Shown here: in pieces, positions 55,447-64,000 of the stretch | Layout of the letters: each line of letters starts with the position of its first letter | Numbering within the stretch: the first letter of the stretch is position 1 | Assembly: GCF_001467625.1 (NCBI RefSeq) | Contig: NZ_LNYB01000082.1 | Coordinates: 125,118-189,117, forward strand | DNA: 64,000 nucleotides | Direction: 5' to 3' | Source: Legionella feeleii | GTDB lineage: Bacteria; Pseudomonadota; Gammaproteobacteria; Legionellales; Legionellaceae | Program-made: the position numbers and the translations under genes | Notes under the pieces: generated by a model | Databases searched by the model: none | The model's input: the letters and a program-made list of their open reading frames with translations, nothing else | Told to the model about the DNA's origin: nothing

Positions 55447-58400
55447 ATGATTTCTAAATTTTTTATTGAACGGCCTGTACTTGCAAATGTTATTGCCTTA
55501 CTGCTGGTTTTTCTTGGCTTGATTGCCATTGTTGTTTTACCAGTGTCACAATACCCTGCGATAGTACCGCCAACGATTCAAGTAACAACCAATTATCCTG
55601 GTGCCGATGCCAAGACGTTAATTAATACCGTAGCACTTCCTATCGAGCAGCAAGTCAATGGCGTGGAAAATATGCTTTATATGCAATCCACGTCAACCAA
55701 TAGTGGTAACTATACTTTGATTGTTACCTTTGCTATCGGTACTGATCTCAATTTCGCTCAAGTACTGGTACAAAATCGCGTCCAGGCAGCAATGGCACAA
55801 TTGCCCGAATCAGTGCAACAACAAGGCGTCGTCGTTCAGCAAAAATCTACTGCTATCCTGCAATTTGTTACGTTAACATCCAAAAATGGCGAATACGATG
55901 GTTTATTCCTGGACAGTTATGCCACGATTAACATGCAGGATGAACTGTCTCGTTTGCCTGGAGTAGGTAACGTCATTATCTTTGGTTCAGGCGCCTATGC
56001 CATGCGAATCTGGCTGGACCCACAAAAAATGTTCGCTTTTTCCTTGAACCCACGCGACGTTCTCAATGCGATCAGCAATCAAAACAAGGAAGTTTCTGCA
56101 GGTCAAATCGCAGCTCCCCCTGTAGTAGGCCAACAACCTTATCAATTTACTGTTAATGTCCCTGGCCAACTTGCCGATCCAGAGGAGTTTGCCAACATCA
56201 TCATCAAAAGTTCAGGTACGGATCCCAATGAAAGAGCTGATGCGAGTAGTGCCGCACAAATTGTACGTATTCGGGATGTGGGCCGAGTCGAGCTTGGTTC
56301 TTCCAGTTATAGTCAGCTTGCCAAACTCAATGGCAAACCAACCGCAGCGATAGGAATATTCCAACTTCCCGGAGCTAACGCTTTGGAAGTAGCCGAAGAA
56401 GTACGTAAGACCGTTGCCAAAATGGCAAAAAAATTCCCGCCAGGAATGGAATATTCTATTCCTTTTGATACAACCATGTTCGTAAAAGCCTCGGTGAACG
56501 AAGTTTATAAGACTCTCTTTGAAGCAGGCATTTTAGTCTTACTGGTCATTGTGGTTTTCTTACAAAATTTCCGTGCTACGCTAGTACCAGCCACCACTGT
56601 ACCAGTAACTATTATTGGTACTTTCTTTGCCATGTTCTTATTAGGTTATAGCATCAATTTATTAACCTTGTTTGCCCTGGTCTTGGCTATTGGTATTGTG
56701 GTAGACGACGCAATTGTTATTGTTGAAGGGGTTACACAACATATTGAAAGAGGCATGCCACCCAAAGAGGCTGCAATTGAAGCAATGCGTGAGTTATTTG
56801 GACCAATTCTTGGTATTACCCTGGTACTCATGGCCGTTTTCGTACCCGCCGGATTTATGCCGGGTTTAACCGGTGCGATGTATGCTCAATTTGCTTTAGT
56901 CATCGCTGCAACGGCCTTCATTAGTGCGATCAACGCCATGACATTGAAACCGACCCAATGTGCCTTATGGCTGAAACCGATTGATCCAGATAAACCCAAA
57001 AATATTTTCTTTCGTACCTTCGATCGCTTTTATAACCCTATCGAAGCCTCTTATATACGATTCATGGATCGCCTTGTACATCACACGAATAAGGTTTGCC
57101 TCATCGGTGTTCTGTTAGTTGCTATTGCTATTGGTGGCATCAGCCTTATTCCGACAGGTTTTATTCCCATAGAAGATCAGGGGTATCTAATTTTAAACGT
57201 CCTCTTACCCGATGGTGCAACCCTCGGGCGCACGGAAACGGTTCTGGATGAATTAAGTAAAAAAGTTTCCACAGTTCCTGGTGTTGCGAACGTCATTAGC
57301 ATTGATGGTATTTCTCTTCTCGATAATAACGCCAACCTGGCTAATGCGGGTGTCGTGTATATTATATTCAAAGATTGGAGTGTCCGTGGAAAAGGAGAGG
57401 ATTTAAAATCGCTTTATGCCAGGTTTAGCAAAATTGCCGCACAAACATTAAATGCCAAAGTATTAGTCGTTGTACCGCCCCCGATTCAAGGCTTGGGCCT
57501 ATCAGGCGGTTTCCAAATGCAGGTAGAAATGCAAGATGGCAGTTTTGATTACCTCAAACTACAGAAAGTTACTGATCAGATGGTGAAGCAAGGGAATGCT
57601 CTGCCCGAATTACAAAAAGTGATGACTTCTTTTCGTGCTGCTGTACCGCAAGTTTCCGCGCCAATCAATCGTTCCAAGGCAGAGTCCTTAGGTGTCTCTG
57701 TGGGTTCCGCATTTGATACCTTACAAACTTATCTCGGCTCCTCTTATGTAAATCTTTTTACCAAATTTGGCCAGGTATTTCAGGTCTATGTACAAGCAGA
57801 CGCTTCTTCACGGACAAGTATAGAAGATGTGCGCAATTATTATGTAAAAAATCAGTATGGTGGCATGGTTCCTCTTGGCACATTAACAGATATCAATCCA
57901 ACTATCGGGCCAGCACTGATTTCCCTTTATAATCTCTATCCATCAAGCAGCATTAATGGCATTGCAGCAGCAGGTTATAGTTCGGGACAAGCCATTCAAA
58001 CCCTGGAGCAATTGGCGCATAAAATTTTGCCCGGGGGCCTCTCTTTTGAGTGGACATCCACTGCTTACCAGGAAAAAGTAGCGGGCAATGTAAGTTATCT
58101 TATTTTTATCATGTCCTTGATTTTGGTGTATATGATTTTAGCTGGACAATACGAAAACTGGCTTGTACCAGCCTCGATTATTCTTAGCGTCCCTTTAACC
58201 CTGATAGGAACAGTAATCGCTTTATCCAGCTTGGGGCTCGATAACAACATGTATACGCAGATAGGTTTGTTGTTGTTAATTGCCTTAGCAACCAAGAATG
58301 CGATTTTGATTGTTGAAGTCGCACATGAGCAACGACAAATTCACCGCAAACCCATTATGGAAGCTGCGGTATTAGGAGCAAAAACACGTTTTCGCCCTAT

Positions 58401-58623
58401 TTTAATGACCTCTTTCGCCTTCATCATGGGGGTGTTGCCTTTGGTCTTTGCCACCGGTGCCGGTGCCAATGCACGGCGCTCGATTGGCGTGGCCGTATGC
58501 AGCGGCATGTTAGCGTCCACCTGCCTTGCGGTGGTCTTTGTGCCAGTGTTTTATGTACTGCTACAAACCTGGCAAGAGAAGCGGCAGATGAAAAAGAAAG
58601 GCGTAAAAGCGACAGCAGAGTAG
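55447..58623 (+). CDS. RND efflux transporter (HAE1/AcrB-like)
   Basis: The 1058-residue pump has 12 membrane spans with two large periplasmic loops: N-terminal FFIERPVLANVIALLLVFLG, the porter loop LNFAQVLVQNRVQAAMAQLP, and the proton-relay motif in TM4, VVDDAIVIVEGV. The second half begins GGISLIPTGFIPIEDQGYLI. These features match HAE1-type multidrug pumps such as AcrB/MexB. With the two upstream genes it forms a complete tripartite export system. The spectrum of substrates cannot be deduced. Confidence 0.95.
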   Translation: MISKFFIERPVLANVIALLLVFLGLIAIVVLPVSQYPAIVPPTIQVTTNYPGADAKTLINTVALPIEQQVNGVENMLYMQSTSTNSGNYTLIVTFAIGTDLNFAQVLVQNRVQAAMAQLPESVQQQGVVVQQKSTAILQFVTLTSKNGEYDGLFLDSYATINMQDELSRLPGVGNVIIFGSGAYAMRIWLDPQKMFAFSLNPRDVLNAISNQNKEVSAGQIAAPPVVGQQPYQFTVNVPGQLADPEEFANIIIKSSGTDPNERADASSAAQIVRIRDVGRVELGSSSYSQLAKLNGKPTAAIGIFQLPGANALEVAEEVRKTVAKMAKKFPPGMEYSIPFDTTMFVKASVNEVYKTLFEAGILVLLVIVVFLQNFRATLVPATTVPVTIIGTFFAMFLLGYSINLLTLFALVLAIGIVVDDAIVIVEGVTQHIERGMPPKEAAIEAMRELFGPILGITLVLMAVFVPAGFMPGLTGAMYAQFALVIAATAFISAINAMTLKPTQCALWLKPIDPDKPKNIFFRTFDRFYNPIEASYIRFMDRLVHHTNKVCLIGVLLVAIAIGGISLIPTGFIPIEDQGYLILNVLLPDGATLGRTETVLDELSKKVSTVPGVANVISIDGISLLDNNANLANAGVVYIIFKDWSVRGKGEDLKSLYARFSKIAAQTLNAKVLVVVPPPIQGLGLSGGFQMQVEMQDGSFDYLKLQKVTDQMVKQGNALPELQKVMTSFRAAVPQVSAPINRSKAESLGVSVGSAFDTLQTYLGSSYVNLFTKFGQVFQVYVQADASSRTSIEDVRNYYVKNQYGGMVPLGTLTDINPTIGPALISLYNLYPSSSINGIAAAGYSSGQAIQTLEQLAHKILPGGLSFEWTSTAYQEKVAGNVSYLIFIMSLILVYMILAGQYENWLVPASIILSVPLTLIGTVIALSSLGLDNNMYTQIGLLLLIALATKNAILIVEVAHEQRQIHRKPIMEAAVLGAKTRFRPILMTSFAFIMGVLPLVFATGAGANARRSIGVAVCSGMLASTCLAVVFVPVFYVLLQTWQEKRQMKKKGVKATAE

Positions 58624-58911
58624 GAAGTAAGCGGAGCAATCTTGCTTTCTTCTTACGTTTCATTTTTTGATCGATACCCGGTCATAGTGTTACTTAAATT
58701 CATCTCTCATCAAATTTATTGATTAAGCAATTTTTTTAAAAAAGCACGGAAATGGAAAATAATCGCGCATAATCCCTCTAAAAATAAACTCATTGATTAA
58801 TTTGCGCTCATTTAAAATGAAAAAAATTTACTTATCTTAAGCTTTCCTTAAGGTTTATTTAAGAAAACCTTGATAAAGTATAAGTAATCTAAATTAACTA
58901 AAGTGATCGAT

Positions 58912-59169
58912 ATGGGAGCACCAAGTACGCCTAAAATGTCGCAGCTATTAAGCAACAGCTTCTTTGGCGGTCCTCGTTTGCCTCGTAAAATCACACAAAC
59001 AGAGATGCATGAGACCGTAGCTGTTCCTGTCGCTCAGCTCGAACAAACTCTGCAAGGCGTTCAATCCAAGTGTCCATCAGAAGCTAAAGAAAAAGCATTG
59101 AATTCGATGCAAGAGATTTTGAATGCATGCTTACAGCCTTCAAATCCAATGAATGTCTTTGGTAGCTAA
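58912..59169 (+). CDS. Small protein of unknown function
   Basis: The frame gives 85 residues from the ATG at 58912 (88 from GTG 58903): a polar N-terminus GAPSTPKMSQLLSNSFFGGP followed by a helix (HETVAVPVAQLEQTLQGVQS) with three cysteines in the protein. No strong ribosome-binding site is visible. It lies 63 nt ahead of the second carboxypeptidase gene. Its reality is uncertain. Confidence 0.4.
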   Translation: MGAPSTPKMSQLLSNSFFGGPRLPRKITQTEMHETVAVPVAQLEQTLQGVQSKCPSEAKEKALNSMQEILNACLQPSNPMNVFGS

Positions 59170-59220
59170 AAACTTCGACATGCTTTCGCAAAAGTCTTAA
59201 CCCTGTTTGAGTTATATTGG

Positions 59221-59226
59221 TATAAT
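59221..59226 (+). promoter_or_regulatory. Likely -10 box suggesting a leaderless transcript
   Basis: A perfect TATAAT lies 6 nt before the carboxypeptidase ATG at 59233, and a TTAACC (4 of 6 of the -35 consensus) is exactly 17 nt upstream of it. Transcription from here would start near the ATG itself. No Shine-Dalgarno is seen ahead of that ATG. Confidence 0.45.
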
Positions 59227-59232
59227 AATGCC

Positions 59233-60570
59233 ATGAAAATCAGGCTCTTGTTGTTTTCATTCATTTTTTATACCTCCTGCATTGTTAGTTCACAATCAAG
59301 CCCTCCAGTAAACTCCGCAGAAAGGGTTCGCTCTCTGCCGGGCCTTGGTACAATTAACGAACTGCAATTAGCGGGCTATCTCCCCCTTTCAGGTCCCGAT
59401 TGTGTCAGCCACCACTGCCAGAACAAAACGGGTAATTTATTTTATTGGTTTGTTGCGAGTCCTACCCATTCTGCAAAAACCCCTATTGTCTTATGGCTGA
59501 ACGGCGGCCCTGGCGCTGCAAGTTTATATGGCTTTTTTATGGAAAATGGTCCTTATGTAGTCCAGAAAAATGGCCATCTTTCAAAAAGACGATACTCATG
59601 GACAAAACAGGCAGATTATTTGGTGATTGATCAACCTGCTGGTGTCGGGTTTTCTTATGGCAATCATTCCAGTTATGCCAATGAAGCGGAAGCCATGGAT
59701 CAGCTTTATCATGCTTTAAAACTATTTTTTCAACGCTATCCCCAATTTGCGGCACAACCTTTCTACCTTGCTGGTGAATCCTATGCCGGGAAATACTTGC
59801 CACAACTGACAATCCGGATTTTAGACGGCAATACCCATGATCAAAAAATCCAATTAAAAGGACTTTTGATCGGTGATGGTTGGGTGAATCCCCGTTTGCA
59901 ACAAGCCGCTAATATTGATTTTGCCTATACACACGGACTCATTGATAAACAGGCACAGACTAAAGTCAAAGAGCTTTATCAGGAGTGTATAAAAGAAATT
60001 GATAAAACAACCCCTTCAAGTCGGCGTGCAAATCAAGTCTGCGAAAAAATTCAAGATTTTATAAAAAAAACAAGCGGCAATATTAATTTGGCAAATATAG
60101 CAACGGGTACCGAGCCAGATGATACGGCGATGATCCACTATCTAAATCGCCCTGCTGTACGTAAAGCCTTACATAGTGATCCCCGAGTGAAAAAATACAA
60201 AACCTTCAGCAAAATCGCTGCAGATATTCTTGAAATTGGTGAACAGGACTCGGTTGCCAATCTTTATACCCGTATACTGACTGCTGGTATTCCTGTGTTG
60301 ATATACAACGGCCTTGAAGATGGAAAAGACTCTAATTTCATGAGTACTGATTTATGGCTTGCAGCATTGAATTGGTCTGGTAAAAAACCCTTTGCCCAAG
60401 CATCTACGTGTGTATGGCATACTGATGGTCAAGTTGCCGGCTATGTTAAAACAGCCGCCGGGCTAACCCAGGTCAAAATTCGTGGTGCCGGACATCTGGC
60501 ACCTATTGATCAACCCGCAAGATTATTAGATTTATTTACTCATTTTATTCACCAACAACCCCTTTGTTAG
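59233..60570 (+). CDS. Serine carboxypeptidase, peptidase family S10
   Basis: A signal peptide (MKIRLLLFSFIFYTSCIVSS) precedes an S10 enzyme: oxyanion segment LWLNGGPGAASLYGFF, nucleophile S183 in AGESYAGKYLP, D363 in NGLEDGKDSN and H421 in GAGHLAPIDQP. The usual GGPGCSS is GGPGAAS here, so the Cys found in most family members, including the 49469-50746 paralogue, is missing. Extra cysteines near the N-terminus (DCVSHHCQNK) may form a disulfide. The two enzymes sit 8.5 kb apart on the same strand and differ enough to be an old duplication or two separate acquisitions. Confidence 0.92.
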   Translation: MKIRLLLFSFIFYTSCIVSSQSSPPVNSAERVRSLPGLGTINELQLAGYLPLSGPDCVSHHCQNKTGNLFYWFVASPTHSAKTPIVLWLNGGPGAASLYGFFMENGPYVVQKNGHLSKRRYSWTKQADYLVIDQPAGVGFSYGNHSSYANEAEAMDQLYHALKLFFQRYPQFAAQPFYLAGESYAGKYLPQLTIRILDGNTHDQKIQLKGLLIGDGWVNPRLQQAANIDFAYTHGLIDKQAQTKVKELYQECIKEIDKTTPSSRRANQVCEKIQDFIKKTSGNINLANIATGTEPDDTAMIHYLNRPAVRKALHSDPRVKKYKTFSKIAADILEIGEQDSVANLYTRILTAGIPVLIYNGLEDGKDSNFMSTDLWLAALNWSGKKPFAQASTCVWHTDGQVAGYVKTAAGLTQVKIRGAGHLAPIDQPARLLDLFTHFIHQQPLC

Positions 60571-60771
60571 CGTTCTCTGATAATGTAATTCCCTGAATAA
60601 AAAAATTTTTTATTATTTTTTTAGTTTTTTAAAGCTATTCACTGAAATTTAGTATTAAATAGGTGAATTCAAATTATTTCAACGACGTGATCAGTCTATT
60701 TGAGCTGTTAATAGGGTTAACTTGACTGCTTGAAAGACAACCTGTTATGGATATTAGGTTAAAAATTTATA

Positions 60772-62259
60772 ATGAATCAAACTAGCTATAGAGTGTCATT
60801 TTTAATTGTTATTGTTCTTTTTCTTCTGTTGCACCTCTTCTTCATGCTATCGGCCAATTTATTAGTAGAAGAAGCGTATTATTGGAATTATGCGAATCAT
60901 CTTGATTTCAGTTTTCTCGATCACCCGCCAATGGTTGCCCTTTTAATTAAGTTAGGTATAACCCTGTTAGGAAACAATGAATGGGGAGTGCGTTTTGCTA
61001 CAATCCCTTGTTGGATTTTGACAGGGTATTTCAGTTTTAAGCTCACCAACTCAATAAAAAGAGGAGCTGGTATTTATGCTATTGCGCTATTATCAGTCCT
61101 TCCTTTTTTCTTTATTCATTCGCATATCATTACTCCAGATATCCCTCTTATTCTTAGCTGGTCAGCAACACTTTATTATCTCTACCAGGCTTTGGTTCTA
61201 GAGCAATCCAAAAAGTGGTATTTGGCAGGACTATGGATTGGCCTGGGGCTGCTTTCCAAATACACCATCGTTTTGCTTGGGCTTGCAACCGTTACCTATT
61301 TAATTTTAGAGCCTGATTCGCGCAAGTGGTTCTTTCGTAAAGAACCTTACCTTTGTGCATTAATAAGTGTGCTCCTGTTTTTCCCTGTTATTTATTGGAA
61401 TGCTACCCATCAGTGGGCCTCCTTCCAATTTCAAAGCACGCGACGACTGCAAGAGCATTACACCTTTTCCTTACATATATTCATTGGAGTATTGCTGGTA
61501 TTTTTAACTCCTGCAGGTCTTTTTGGAGGATGGCTTTTATATACCAAGGAGCAGGCTAAAAACCTGATAACAGCTAAAACAAAGCGCTTTCTTCAAGTGT
61601 ATACAACCGTACCCCTGTTATTTTTTTTATTGTTTAGTCTATTTCATGTACTCAAGGTTAATTGGATTGGCCCCAGTCTGCTGGCAACGATTCCCTGGTT
61701 TGCGATCCTGATCGCCCACGACCAAAAAATAATTGGTTTATCTACCCGTAAAAGTTGGATAACAACCTGCGCTGTATTATTGGTTTGTTACAGCGGAATA
61801 CTGTATTGTATTTTTTCAGGCAAACCACAAACACTTAACCACTATTTGTTTCCTAAATTAATTCATTGGGATGATTTCACCTGGCAACTGCATCGGCTTG
61901 CCGATACAGTAGAAAGTAAAAATCATGACACTCCCATCATCGTGCCGCTCGATGTTTATAATATTGGCAGCGAGTTTAACTTTTACCAGAAAAAATTACT
62001 GGAACATCGGCAAATTGATTCATCCTATCAGGTGATTGGTTCCCATGTTTTTGGATTAAATAGTTTGATGTATCAATATTGGGGCAGTGCCGAAGAAACG
62101 AAGGGAAGGCTTTTGCTTTTAATTTCCAGGGAGTTATATCGCTTTAAGTATATTAATAACACCGTCTCTAGCTCACCTGTTCTGGAATTATCTGATTACA
62201 ACCAACATCATAAGAACAGTGCAGTAAAATTTTATTATCAAATCGTCAGAATGGGCTAG
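60772..62259 (+). CDS. GT39-family membrane glycosyltransferase (ArnT/PMT-like)
   Basis: The 495-residue protein has about 11 membrane spans and GT39 signatures: an acidic motif in the first periplasmic loop (NLLVEEAYYWNYANHLDFSF with LDHPP), GVRFATIP and ITPDIPLILSWSATLYYLYQ. Such enzymes take a sugar from a polyprenyl-phosphate donor and add it to lipid A, protein or other lipid-linked acceptors in the periplasm. Its acceptor is unknown. The C-terminal ~120 residues are soluble. Confidence 0.85.
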   Translation: MNQTSYRVSFLIVIVLFLLLHLFFMLSANLLVEEAYYWNYANHLDFSFLDHPPMVALLIKLGITLLGNNEWGVRFATIPCWILTGYFSFKLTNSIKRGAGIYAIALLSVLPFFFIHSHIITPDIPLILSWSATLYYLYQALVLEQSKKWYLAGLWIGLGLLSKYTIVLLGLATVTYLILEPDSRKWFFRKEPYLCALISVLLFFPVIYWNATHQWASFQFQSTRRLQEHYTFSLHIFIGVLLVFLTPAGLFGGWLLYTKEQAKNLITAKTKRFLQVYTTVPLLFFLLFSLFHVLKVNWIGPSLLATIPWFAILIAHDQKIIGLSTRKSWITTCAVLLVCYSGILYCIFSGKPQTLNHYLFPKLIHWDDFTWQLHRLADTVESKNHDTPIIVPLDVYNIGSEFNFYQKKLLEHRQIDSSYQVIGSHVFGLNSLMYQYWGSAEETKGRLLLLISRELYRFKYINNTVSSSPVLELSDYNQHHKNSAVKFYYQIVRMG

Positions 62260-62310
62260 CCTTGCAGCGCGAAACCACTGGGTTCCCGTCTGTACAGAAA
62301 GAACAACGTC

Positions 62311-62328
62311 TTCCCGCGAAAGCGGGAA
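62311..62328. repeat. Short GC hairpin of REP type
   Basis: TTCCCGC and GCGGGAA pair around GAAA, a stable GNRA-capped 7-bp stem; the surrounding sequence (CGTC on the left, AAAAGG on the right) resembles the CCCGCGAAAGCGGG palindromes repeated in many gammaproteobacterial genomes. It lies 51 nt behind the glycosyltransferase stop and may end its transcript. Confidence 0.6.
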
Positions 62329-62382
62329 AAGGCTTCACCAACAAAGCGAGGAAATAGGCAGATTGGCTTAACAGTAAAACTA

Positions 62383-62802
62383 CTAAGAAAAGCCCACAAT
62401 GGTCATCGCAAGCTCCAAATCTTGTTCTTCTGCCTCAACTCCCCAATCGCAGTCACTATCTTCCTCATAACCAAAAATCATTGAAGACAATGTACGAATG
62501 ACAAAAACGGCGGGATGAATAACCACGGTTACAGCACTAATTAATGCGCCTGTAATATCATCAGCCAGCTCCATAGCATGTACTGGCAGCCAGATCCAGG
62601 CCAGCGGATTCAAAACATAGAAAGGAGTGATTGCCACGCGTAAGGCGGTGCAGGCTAAATCATATAAACATCTGGCTATGTGGCAAAGAAACGTGGTGAA
62701 CGCTTCTAGATGAAAGAGAAAGTTATAATAAGGCTTAAACTTAAAATCCCCATAAAGTGCATTGGCTGCAATTTGAGTATTTTTAAAAAAAGTAGTCAGA
62801 AT
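62383..62802 (-). CDS. Small membrane-active protein with apparent non-canonical start (ATT or CTG)
   Basis: Reading upstream from a GTG at 62637, the frame stays open and protein-like for another 55 codons (starting ILTTFFKNTQIAANALYGDF) up to a stop at 62833-62835, with no ATG, GTG or TTG in that stretch. A ribosome-binding site GGGAG precedes an ATT at 62802 by 4 nt and the following CTG at 62799 by 7 nt. The 139-residue protein has hydrophobic segments (VAITPFYVLNPLAWIWLPVH, TGALISAVTVVIHPAVFVIR) and an acidic tail. If only the GTG is used, an 84-residue product results. No family is recognised. Confidence 0.55.
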   Translation of the reverse strand: MLTTFFKNTQIAANALYGDFKFKPYYNFLFHLEAFTTFLCHIARCLYDLACTALRVAITPFYVLNPLAWIWLPVHAMELADDITGALISAVTVVIHPAVFVIRTLSSMIFGYEEDSDCDWGVEAEEQDLELAMTIVGFS

Positions 62803-63024
62803 CTTTCTCCCAGGATTAAATCCTGGCCCATTTTAATACTCTCTTTTTAAAAAGAAAACTTTTAGCAGCAAAATTACTTTATAACGATAGGGAACGAAAA
62901 AATAGCGCCGACCAACGCAACGGATCTTAATTAAAGAGAATTGCTGTGATCACTCAATCCTGTTCCCTCCATTACTCAGGCCAGTTATAGTTAATTATTT
63001 TAGATAAATGAGAAACAGCAACTT

Positions 63025-63759
63025 ATGTCACAAATCCATGATCTTTTTGTAATCATTAAGCAGCAGCTTAAACTACAAGGGTTAACCTATAAAGAGCTTG
63101 CTAAAAAACTGGCTTTATCAGAAGCCAGTGTTAAACGGTTGTTTAGTCAACAAAATATTGATTTGTCCAGACTGGAAGCTATTTGTGAATGCATTAATCT
63201 AACCTTATCTGAAGCCTTTGAACTCGTACATAAAAGAAATAAACCAATCCTGCATTTAACCGAGAAACAGGAAAAAGAATTGATCAGTGACAAAAAATTG
63301 TTACTAGTCGCCATTTGTGTTCTTAATTACTGGGAATTCAATGACATCTTGAATTTCTATAATTTTTCAGAACATGAGCTGATTAGAAAAGTAGCCCGTC
63401 TTGATCAAATGAAAATTATAGAGCTGCAACCTGGTAATCGGTTCAGGCGCTTAATTCATGCTGACTTCTATTGGATTGCCGATGGCCCCATTCAGCGCTT
63501 CTTTCAGGAAAACATACAAACTGACTTTTTCAACTGTCGCTTTGAAAAACCGGAGCAATTGTTTTTAGTGCGCAACGGTATGCTCAGTGAACAAGACAAT
63601 TTGAAATTTCAACAAGCATTGCACAAAACCGCTGATCAATTTTTACAAACTTGCCGTGAAACCATCGATATTGCTATTGATAAACGCCATGGAACAGCAT
63701 TGGTTATTGCCATGCGTCCATGGGTTCCTCATATTTTCAATGATCTAAAGAGAGTCTGA
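63025..63759 (+). CDS. HTH-XRE-type transcriptional regulator
   Basis: Residues ~8-68 are a Cro/CI-type helix-turn-helix: IIKQQLKLQGLTYKELAKKL, ALSEASVKRLFSQQNIDLSR, LEAICECINLTLSEAFELV. The remaining ~170 residues (KLLLVAICVLNYWEFNDILN onwards) are a helical sensing domain of unknown specificity. AACAGCAACTT lies upstream but the ribosome-binding site is weak. The gene converges with the adenylating-enzyme gene, their ends overlapping by 15 nt. Confidence 0.85.
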   Translation: MSQIHDLFVIIKQQLKLQGLTYKELAKKLALSEASVKRLFSQQNIDLSRLEAICECINLTLSEAFELVHKRNKPILHLTEKQEKELISDKKLLLVAICVLNYWEFNDILNFYNFSEHELIRKVARLDQMKIIELQPGNRFRRLIHADFYWIADGPIQRFFQENIQTDFFNCRFEKPEQLFLVRNGMLSEQDNLKFQQALHKTADQFLQTCRETIDIAIDKRHGTALVIAMRPWVPHIFNDLKRV

Positions 63760-64000
63760 AGTAGCAAGTACAAGTTGTTTCGCTGATTGATAATCCAATT
63801 TACCATTGCCTAATCTTGGTAACTCCTCCACCTTTTTGATTGTTTTAGGCAACATTAACTTTGGTAAATCAGTTTTCATCAGCGTTTGCATGATTTCATC
63901 AACAGATAGATTCGCAGCATAAACAAGCGCCAATTGCTCCCCTTTTTTGCTATCAGGGATTGCAAGTGCCATGATCGCAGTATCCTTGTCATTCAATGCT
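63745..64000 (-). CDS. C-terminal part of an acyl-AMP ligase (Aas-like), truncated by window end
   Basis: The 85 visible residues (IMALAIPDSKKGEQLALVYA, LPKLMLPKTIKKVEELPRLG, NGKLDYQSAKQLV) match the C-terminal domain of AMP-forming acyl ligases, with the catalytic Lys of the GNGKLDY motif. The LP-LGNGK pattern and the PD-KKGEQL strand are most like Aas, the acyltransferase/acyl-ACP synthetase of lysophospholipid salvage. The frame continues past the right edge. Confidence 0.75.
   Translation of the reverse strand, partial: ALNDKDTAIMALAIPDSKKGEQLALVYAANLSVDEIMQTLMKTDLPKLMLPKTIKKVEELPRLGNGKLDYQSAKQLVLATSDSL

Overview
The window is AT-rich gammaproteobacterial chromosome and most probably comes from a Legionella or close relative. 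The reasons are very large, signal-less, eukaryote-like proteins (a Ser/Thr kinase with ankyrin-like segments, an ankyrin-like protein, a GDSL hydrolase), two eukaryote-type S10 serine carboxypeptidases, a site resembling the PmrA box and one resembling the CpxR box of Icm/Dot-associated genes, and a dense set of efflux systems. The genus is an inference from gene content. No rRNA, tRNA, CRISPR array, transposase or prophage was recognised.

Layout. 1-6488: a giant kinase-like protein running off the left edge. 6877-8936: a response regulator/HPt protein whose phospho-acceptor Asp is Glu, then a methyltransferase. 8997-11109: a MlaE-MlaD-PqiC-type lipid-transport operon with no ATPase gene. 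11253-15412: a secreted Cys-rich protein, a GDSL hydrolase and a 725-residue membrane-anchored protein of unknown function with C-terminal repeats. 15581-18740: upp, a DUF1688 (URC4-type) gene and a GTP-cyclohydrolase-II-like (URC1-type) gene, a compact operon matching the URC uracil-degradation pathway. 18893-24518: an AsmA-like protein and an EmrAB-TolC-type MFS efflux operon. 24511-24833: tandem copies of a long palindromic element. 24832-35253: an ACP-adenylate ligase-acyltransferase fusion, UspA, an outer-membrane barrel, EpmC, a VirK-like protein beside a second Cys-rich protein, an AraC regulator, a DUF1398 protein and a catabolic acetolactate synthase.

35391-45436: small unknown proteins, a FixL/FixJ-like two-component pair, an SDR, a DUF1304 protein with a small upstream ORF, a fatty-acid desaturase, a lipoprotein, an RlmM-like methyltransferase, an ABC-F ATPase and a basic protein preceded by a CpxR-box-like site. 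45762-49142: an ankyrin-like protein and an 832-residue protein with a dinucleotide-binding-like motif and a duplicated C-terminus. 49469-64000: two S10 carboxypeptidases about 10 kb apart, flanking a DJ-1/PfpI protein, a diverged copy of the palindromic element and a complete RND efflux operon; then a GT39-type glycosyltransferase, a small membrane protein that seems to lack any ATG/GTG/TTG start for its full frame, an HTH regulator and the C-terminus of an acyl-adenylating enzyme.

The points most worth pursuing are the URC-type uracil catabolic operon, the palindromic element whose arms diverge while its core is kept, the Glu-substituted receiver domain, the kinase with HND/DWA motifs under a PmrA-like site, the pair of Cys-rich secreted paralogues, and the gene with a non-canonical start.
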